A stretch of 57,766 nt of DNA from Candidatus Lambdaproteobacteria bacterium RIFOXYD2_FULL_50_16 (GTDB taxonomy: Bacteria; SAR324; XYD2-FULL-50-16), in assembly GCA_001783695.1 (NCBI GenBank), contig MFNE01000026.1, forward strand, positions 1 to 57,766. Direction: 5' to 3'. This document shows positions 52,545 to 57,766 of the stretch, in pieces. Numbering within the stretch: the first letter of the stretch is position 1; each line of letters opens with the position of its first letter. The notes beneath the pieces are model-generated. The model did no database searches and was not told the origin of the DNA. It saw only the letters and a program-made list of their open reading frames with translations. The translations under genes and the position numbers were made by a program.

Positions 52545-52549
52545 AGTCT

Positions 52550-54745
52550 ATGCATAATATTATTGCTAAAGAGTTGGGGGTTAACCCAGCTCAGGCCTTG
52601 GCGGTTATCGCCTTAGCTGCGGAAGGGGCTACGGTCCCGTTTATTGCTCGCTATCGCAAAGAAAAGACCGGCGGCCTTGACGAGGTCCAGATTCGTGAGG
52701 TGTTGGAACGACACCAATATTTAAGCGAATTAGCCGAGCGTAAAGAAGTAGTGTTGGCCAGCATTGGCGAGCAAGGCAAGCTTGATGAGCCTTTAAAATT
52801 AAAGATTTTAACTTGTACGACCAAGCAAGCCCTTGAAGACCTTTACCTGCCCTTTAAGCCCAAACGACGCACCAAGGCAATGATTGCCAAGGAAAAGGGG
52901 TTGGAGCCTTTGGCATTGTTGATTTTATCTGGTGGGGATTTAAAATCTTGGATCAATGGACAAGCGATCCCCGAAACAGAAGCTCTAGCGGGAGCCCGAG
53001 ACATTATCGCTGAACGAATCGCCGAAGACCCAGAACCAAAGGAACGGCTTCGCCAGTTGGCGCGGAGCCTTGGAGAGATTGGGGCGGAGGTCAAAAAGGA
53101 GTTTTTAGGCCAAAAAAACAAATATTCGGATTACCACGAATTTAAGGAGCCGATCCGCAAGATCGCCGCCCATAGGTACCTAGCGCTTCGCCGAGGCGAA
53201 GCGGAGAAGGTGCTTAGGTTGAAAATTGAGTTGCCTACCGAGGCGATTAAAGAGGTTTTAAAAGCGCGCTGGGTGGGAGGGCATCCGGCCCAACTCGAAT
53301 TGGCCTTAGACGACGCTTGGAACCGTTTGATGGCCCCGACCTTAGAGGCCGAATTACGCGCCGAACTCAAGTTAAGCGCGGATCAAGAGTCGATCCAAGT
53401 GTTTGGTCAAAACCTAATCGACCTGCTTTTGGCTCCTATGGGTGGGCCTAAGACGGTCATGGGTCTTGATCCCGGGTTTCGCACAGGAAGCAAATGGGTG
53501 GTGATCGATAAAACGGGCAAGTTTTTAGAAGAAGGGACTATCTATCCTGTCGAACCCCAAAAACAAGTGGAAAAGTCAGCCCGCATCTTGGCCCAAGCGA
53601 TTCAAAAATATGGAGTAGAGGTGATCTCTTTAGGCAACGGCACTGCCAGTCGAGAGGTGATGGCTTTTGTTAAAGCGATGCTTAAAGAATACAAACAGGA
53701 ACAAGTTTTGCCGGTGATGGTTAATGAATCAGGGGCGTCGGTTTATTCGGCATCGGACATGGCCCGTCAAGAATTCCCCGACTTAGATGTTTCCATTCGG
53801 GGGGCGGTCTCGATTGCCCGCCGTTTTCAAGACCCCTTGGCTGAACTGGTCAAGATCGATCCTAAATCAATTGGGGTTGGGCAGTACCAACATGATGTGG
53901 ACCAAAAGCTGTTAAAAAAACGACTCGATGATCAAGTGGAATCGGCGGTTAATAAGGTGGGGGTGATGTTAAACACCGCTTCGGTGCCCCTCCTGTCTTA
54001 TGTGGCCGGGCTTAATTCGCAAGCGGCCCAGCGAATTGTGGAATTTCGGGATCAAAAGGGGGGCTTCAAAAGCCGCCAAGAGCTTTTAGAGGTGCCCCGA
54101 TTTGGACCTAAAGCCTTTGAGCAGGCCGCTGGGTTTTTGAGGATAGACGGAGGGCTAGAGCCCTTGGACCGTTCAGCGGTTCATCCTGAAGCCTATCCCT
54201 TGGTCCGCCGGATGGCTGCGGATCTGGGGTTGGCGGTAGGTGAACTGATTGGCAACGAGGTGGCTTTGGCCAAGCTTAAACCCCAACAATATATTACCGA
54301 GACCTTGGGGTTGCCAAGTTTGACTGATATTTTAGAAGAACTTAAAAAACCTGGACGAGATCCTAGAGGGCAATTGCAAGTAGCCCAGTTTGATGACTCC
54401 GTGCAAACGATGGCCGACCTTCAGCCTGGGATGGAACTGGAAGGGCAGGTCACCAATCTGACCAAATTTGGGGTTTTTGTGGATATTGGGGTCCACCAAG
54501 ACGGATTGATTCACTTATCTGAACTGGCGGACCGCTTTATTAAGGATGCCAGTGAAGTGTGTAAGGTGGGCCAATTGATCCAGGTTCGGGTCTTGTCGGT
54601 TGACCTGGAGCGAAAGCGTATCGCCTTGAGCGCCAAACGCCCAGGCGCGGGCCCAAAGCCGACCCACACCCAAGCGGCCAAAGCCTCTGGGCCTGTTCAA
54701 CCTCCCAGTTTATCTGATTTAGCAGCTAAATTTAAGGGGAGATAA
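52550..54745 (+). CDS. tex: Transcription accessory protein Tex
   Basis: A 731-residue RNA-binding protein. It has an N-terminal Tex-specific helical region (about 1-190, ATVPFIARYRKEKTGGLDEVQIREV), a YqgF/RNase-H-like domain (about 305-430, MGLDPGFRTG), HhH motifs (about 470-560, with LNSQAAQRIVEFRDQKGGF and VPRFGPKAFEQAAGFLRI) and a C-terminal S1 RNA-binding domain (about 625-700, GMELEGQVTNLTKFGVFVDIGVHQDGLIH). The domain order is complete. Tex affects transcription and expression of surface or virulence genes in several bacteria. It closes the lpxH-cytochrome-dsbA-nadE unit; the next gene is 127 bp later. Confidence 0.97.
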   Translation: MHNIIAKELGVNPAQALAVIALAAEGATVPFIARYRKEKTGGLDEVQIREVLERHQYLSELAERKEVVLASIGEQGKLDEPLKLKILTCTTKQALEDLYLPFKPKRRTKAMIAKEKGLEPLALLILSGGDLKSWINGQAIPETEALAGARDIIAERIAEDPEPKERLRQLARSLGEIGAEVKKEFLGQKNKYSDYHEFKEPIRKIAAHRYLALRRGEAEKVLRLKIELPTEAIKEVLKARWVGGHPAQLELALDDAWNRLMAPTLEAELRAELKLSADQESIQVFGQNLIDLLLAPMGGPKTVMGLDPGFRTGSKWVVIDKTGKFLEEGTIYPVEPQKQVEKSARILAQAIQKYGVEVISLGNGTASREVMAFVKAMLKEYKQEQVLPVMVNESGASVYSASDMARQEFPDLDVSIRGAVSIARRFQDPLAELVKIDPKSIGVGQYQHDVDQKLLKKRLDDQVESAVNKVGVMLNTASVPLLSYVAGLNSQAAQRIVEFRDQKGGFKSRQELLEVPRFGPKAFEQAAGFLRIDGGLEPLDRSAVHPEAYPLVRRMAADLGLAVGELIGNEVALAKLKPQQYITETLGLPSLTDILEELKKPGRDPRGQLQVAQFDDSVQTMADLQPGMELEGQVTNLTKFGVFVDIGVHQDGLIHLSELADRFIKDASEVCKVGQLIQVRVLSVDLERKRIALSAKRPGAGPKPTHTQAAKASGPVQPPSLSDLAAKFKGR

Positions 54746-54798
54746 AGAGGCCTTTTGGGGTTAGGATTTTGGGGTTTTTAGAGCCCAAAAAAGCGGTT

Positions 54799-54812
54799 GC
54801 CTAAGCTTAGGC
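54799..54812. repeat. Short palindrome before rimP
   Basis: GCCTAAGCTTAGGC is a perfect 14-bp palindrome in the 127-bp spacer between tex and rimP. It has no T run and may be a protein site; its biological role is unknown. Confidence 0.4.
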
Positions 54813-54872
54813 TCTGTGTTACTTTCGCAAACTACAGCGGACCTTATGACCCGGCCCTAGAGGTCACTTTTT

Positions 54873-55346
54873 ATGTCCTTGGACGACCAGCAAATTACTA
54901 GGCTTGAAGCCTTAATAGAGCCCCTAGCCATAGAAGCTGGGCTGGAATTAGTGGATATTGAAACCACTGGAACGGGTCGAGGGACCTTACTAAGTGTTTT
55001 GATCGACAAAAAGGGTGGAGTAAACGTGGATGATTGCGCCGACCTGTCTCGGCAGATTTCCTACTTGCTCGATGTAGAGGATCCGATTGGCCACGAATAC
55101 CGATTAGAGGTTTCGTCGCCAGGGCTTTTTCGAAAGCTAAAAAAGGACAAAGATTTAGTCCGCCACCAAGGGGACCGTGTAAAGATCAAGTTGACCGAAC
55201 CCATAGAAGGCGAGTTTACCTGGGTTGGCCAGTTAGCCAGCTTTGATAATCAAAATTTGGTACTCCAGGAGGAGGGCCAAAGCCGGGATTTGGTGATTGA
55301 GCGACGGTTGATTAAAAAGATCAACCTAGAACCTAAGTTGTTTTAA
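54873..55346 (+). CDS. rimP: Ribosome maturation factor RimP
   Basis: A 157-residue protein needed for late 30S subunit maturation. The N-terminal alpha/beta domain has LIEPLAIEAGLELVDIETTG and VLIDKKGGVNVDDCADLSRQIS (about 13-64), then GHEYRLEVSSPGLFRKLKK (about 74-92) and a C-terminal SH3-like barrel (about 95-157, VKIKLTEPIEGEFTWVG). Length and order match bacterial RimP (about 150). ATG 54873 is 9 bp after AGAGG. nusA follows after 16 bp, the usual order in proteobacteria. Confidence 0.95.
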   Translation: MSLDDQQITRLEALIEPLAIEAGLELVDIETTGTGRGTLLSVLIDKKGGVNVDDCADLSRQISYLLDVEDPIGHEYRLEVSSPGLFRKLKKDKDLVRHQGDRVKIKLTEPIEGEFTWVGQLASFDNQNLVLQEEGQSRDLVIERRLIKKINLEPKLF

Positions 55347-55362
55347 CTATAAAGGAACAAGC

Positions 55363-56721
55363 ATGTCTTCTAATAGCGGATTGCTGGACGCCATTGTCGA
55401 ATTGAGCCACGAACGTGGACTTGATCAAGACACCATCATCGAGGCCATTGAAGATGCCATCGTGGGCGCCGCTTACAAAAAGTATAAAGATTACCGTAAT
55501 ATCGAAGCGGTGCTTTCGAAAAAGTCGGGTGAAGTTGAATTGATGTACTTCAAAACCGTGGTGGAGCAGGTTAATGACCCCCACAACGAGATCCTGCTTG
55601 ATGAAGTGCGCCAATACGACCCCGAAGCCGAACCGGGCGACGAGGTGGAATTTGAGATCGACGTGCTAGAGTTCCAAAACGTCATTGCCCAAACCGCCCG
55701 CCAGTTGATCTTCCAAAAGATCAACGAAGCCGAACGCGAATCGATCTTGGAAAAATACAAAGAAAAGATTGGCGAGATTGTTCATGGACAGGTTGCCCGT
55801 ATCGAGCGGGGACGAGTGGTGGTGATGATTGGCCATACGGTTGAGGCTTCCCTAGAGCGCCGTGAACAAATCCCTTTTGAAAAATTGCAGCCTGGGGATA
55901 ATATCCGGGCTTTGCTTTTAGAAATCAAAGGCGAAGGCCGTGGGCCTGCCCTGATTTTGACCCGTACTCATCCCAACTTTTTGATGAAGTTGATTGAGGT
56001 TGAAGTTCCTGAAGTATTCGATGGAGTAATTGATGTGGTCTGCGCCGCTCGCGAACCGGGTCGCCGTGCTAAAGTAGCGGTAAAAAGTAACGATCCTGAT
56101 GTCGATCCCGTAGGGGCTTGTGTTGGGGTTCGGGGCAGTCGTATTCAAGCTGTCGTTGCTGAACTTTGCGGTGAGCGTATTGACGTTATTGAGCATTCCG
56201 AAGAACTAAGCCAATTTATTGCCAACGCGTTAGCCCCGGCCGAAATCATTGAAATGACCTTGGACGAAGCAGAAGGCGTAGCTGACATTAAGGTAATGCC
56301 TGACCAGCTTTCGCTAGCTATTGGAAAGCAAGGCCAAAACGTTCGCCTAGCCTCTAAATTGGCCAATGTGTCGATCAACATTAGCCCTTGGGAGACGGTT
56401 GATCCCTTCCAGCAACAAGAGGCCCGCGCCTTGGCTAATGAAAATGAGCCCATTCAGGCAGGTGAATCTGTTTCTAAACCAGAGGCTTTGCCCATGGTCG
56501 AAGAGATTCCAGAGCCGATTCAAGCAGGCGAACGCGAAATTTTGCCTGAGCCTTTGCCCGAGTTTGAGGACACTCCTGATATCCCAATGAGTGAGCCCGA
56601 GGACGAATTAGAACCGCTGCCCGAGATTCCGGCCGATCCAGAGGATTTGGCTAGTTTGCAACATTCACCCCAAACCGAAGCCTCCCCTCAAAAAGGGGAA
56701 TCCTCCGAATCCCAAGCATAG
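55363..56721 (+). CDS. nusA: Transcription elongation factor NusA
   Basis: A 452-residue factor for pausing, termination and antitermination. The N-terminal domain (about 1-125) starts LLDAIVELSHERGLDQDTIIEAIEDAI; S1 lies at about 130-200 (GEIVHGQVARIERGRVVV) and the two KH domains at about 200-345 (DPVGACVGVRGSRIQAVVAELCGERIDVIE and LSLAIGKQGQNVRLASKL). After about 345 the protein does not show the acidic AR/HhH repeats of E. coli NusA; it ends in a Pro/Glu-rich low-complexity tail with EPIQAGE occurring twice. No ylxR gene lies between nusA and infB. Confidence 0.96.
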   Translation: MSSNSGLLDAIVELSHERGLDQDTIIEAIEDAIVGAAYKKYKDYRNIEAVLSKKSGEVELMYFKTVVEQVNDPHNEILLDEVRQYDPEAEPGDEVEFEIDVLEFQNVIAQTARQLIFQKINEAERESILEKYKEKIGEIVHGQVARIERGRVVVMIGHTVEASLERREQIPFEKLQPGDNIRALLLEIKGEGRGPALILTRTHPNFLMKLIEVEVPEVFDGVIDVVCAAREPGRRAKVAVKSNDPDVDPVGACVGVRGSRIQAVVAELCGERIDVIEHSEELSQFIANALAPAEIIEMTLDEAEGVADIKVMPDQLSLAIGKQGQNVRLASKLANVSINISPWETVDPFQQQEARALANENEPIQAGESVSKPEALPMVEEIPEPIQAGEREILPEPLPEFEDTPDIPMSEPEDELEPLPEIPADPEDLASLQHSPQTEASPQKGESSESQA

Positions 56722-56768
56722 ACCCACTATGGTCCACCCTTAAAAAAGCGCGAAACAGCCTGAACTTT

Positions 56769-57766
56769 ATGAAACTGCACGAGTTAGCAAAAGAACTGGA
56801 TAAACCGGCGAAGGAATTGATCGCCGTGGCCGCTGGCCTTGGCATCGAAGCCAAAAATACCTTTGTCCAGTTGACCGAAGAACAGGCTGAAAAGATCAAA
56901 GGCGCTCTTTCTCATCCACTAGAATTGGGTAAAGATGCTTCCCTACACGATGACAGCGATTCAAAGACTCCTAGGCGCCGCCGGGTAATCTCTTTGGCCA
57001 GCGATGGGGCCGTTAAAAGGGTCCGTCGGGCTGCGCCAGAAGAGGTAAAGATTGAGCCCGTCAAGGTGGAAGAAGAAGCCTTAGAAGAAGGGGAGGAATC
57101 AGAGGTTGATGTCCAAGAATCAGAAGAGGTGGAATCGGTGGTTGAAGCCGAAACTGAGCCCGAACTTGCGGAAAAACCGGCAGAGCCCACTATTCCAGGG
57201 CGGGTTAAGATCGGTTTAGTTCGAAGGGGAGAGCCGGTTGCGTCCGATCAATTGCTTATTGATGAAATCCCAGTGAAGGCCCCAGCTCCCACTGTTCCAG
57301 AAACGCCCGAGCGGTTGGAAAAAAGATTAGCCGATGAAGCGCTTAAAGCCAAAAAACCGGTTAAAAAGGATCGGTTTGGTGAGGTTAAAGGGGGCGCGCA
57401 CAAAAACTTAAAAAATATCGACCTCGAAGCCCGCGAGGCAAGGCCTACCTCCAAAAAACGGTTCACCAAGTTTTCTAGCCCCACCAAGGGCAGCCAGAAA
57501 CGAGCGGCTGAACCAAAGTCAAAACACGTCTTCCAGCCTCGAAAGAAGGATTTGGTGATTGCTGGCTCGATGACTGTGGGGGATTTGGCTGGTTTGATTG
57601 GCGTGCGAGCTCCTGAAATCATGAAAACCCTGATGAAATTGGGGATCATGGCAACCATTACCCAAGTCATCGACCCTGAAACCTCGGCCTTGGTAGCTGC
57701 GGAGTTTGAGGTTGATGTCAAGGTTGAAGTAAAGTCTTTAGAAGACGGGATCGAACAGGTTGCAGA
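56769..57766 (+). CDS. infB: Translation initiation factor IF-2, N-terminal part
   Basis: The reading frame is open from ATG 56769 to the right edge, so only about 332 residues are visible. Residues 1-50 form the small IF2_N helical domain (MKLHELAKELDKPAKELIAVAAGLGIE). Next is a long, charged, Glu/Pro/Lys-rich spacer (about 60-255), typical of this factor. A second IF2_N-type domain begins at about 258 (DLVIAGSMTVGDLAGLIGVRAPEIMKTLMKLG). The GTPase domain lies beyond the window. Its place 47 bp after nusA fits the conserved cluster. Confidence 0.93.
   Translation, partial: MKLHELAKELDKPAKELIAVAAGLGIEAKNTFVQLTEEQAEKIKGALSHPLELGKDASLHDDSDSKTPRRRRVISLASDGAVKRVRRAAPEEVKIEPVKVEEEALEEGEESEVDVQESEEVESVVEAETEPELAEKPAEPTIPGRVKIGLVRRGEPVASDQLLIDEIPVKAPAPTVPETPERLEKRLADEALKAKKPVKKDRFGEVKGGAHKNLKNIDLEAREARPTSKKRFTKFSSPTKGSQKRAAEPKSKHVFQPRKKDLVIAGSMTVGDLAGLIGVRAPEIMKTLMKLGIMATITQVIDPETSALVAAEFEVDVKVEVKSLEDGIEQVA

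Overview
The window looks like chromosomal DNA of a Gram-negative, proteobacteria-like organism of moderate G+C. Supporting signs are an LpxH-like lipid A hydrolase, a predicted outer-membrane barrel protein, c-type cytochromes with a DsbA, a glutamyl-Q tRNA(Asp) synthetase and a rimP-nusA-infB cluster. I cannot place it at class level from sequence alone. Genes are densely packed with many 1-4 bp stop/start overlaps, and TTG and GTG starts are common. There is no rRNA, CRISPR array, insertion sequence or recognisable prophage.

Layout. 1-4056: a small secreted protein, then a methionine-salvage operon (mtnE-like aminotransferase, mtnB, mtnD, mtnC) ending in a UPF0178 gene. 4183-8456: an SLC13 carboxylate transporter with a zinc-ribbon protein and a barrel-like protein, an unknown protein, a monoheme cytochrome c and a tautomerase homologue without Pro-1. 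8551-12067: a PAS histidine kinase, rubrerythrin, beta-carbonic anhydrase and a TetR regulator with a clear double operator. 12241-20834: a six-gene signalling run consisting of an EAL phosphodiesterase fused to a CheC domain, a stand-alone CheC protein, a GGDEF cyclase, a CPBP protease, a cNMP-binding/PAS histidine kinase and a response regulator. 20814-23743: gluQ and two proteins made of paired receiver domains. 23831-26460: a voltage-gated K+ channel, two small proteins, a perfect 33-bp palindrome and a tandem universal stress protein. 27023-32388: a Bcr/CflA exporter, moaC, two unknown coupled genes, YggT, a PilZ protein and a methyltransferase. 32389-38165: a decayed receiver domain, a CheY-like protein, a CheA-like kinase with a cNMP domain, and a CHASE/PAS kinase. 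38389-42986: an Ala-rich secreted peptide, the two anthranilate-synthase-type genes and a UvrD-type helicase. 43206-48187: tRNA-Gln, tRNA-Gly, a PAS kinase, a second SLC13 transporter, a chemoreceptor-like protein with inverted domain order and tRNA-Met. 48328-54745: an operon of an LpxH-like gene, a tetraheme cytochrome fusion, dsbA, nadE and tex. 54873-57766: rimP, nusA and the 5' part of infB, which runs off the window.

The striking theme is signal transduction: five histidine kinases, several output-less receivers, cyclic-di-GMP enzymes, CheC phosphatases, a PilZ protein and a soluble chemoreceptor-like protein. No flagellar gene and no CheW, CheR or CheB is visible. The best candidate for an unusual system is 12241-20834, where c-di-GMP synthesis and breakdown are physically and genetically tied to CheC-type phospho-receiver phosphatases.
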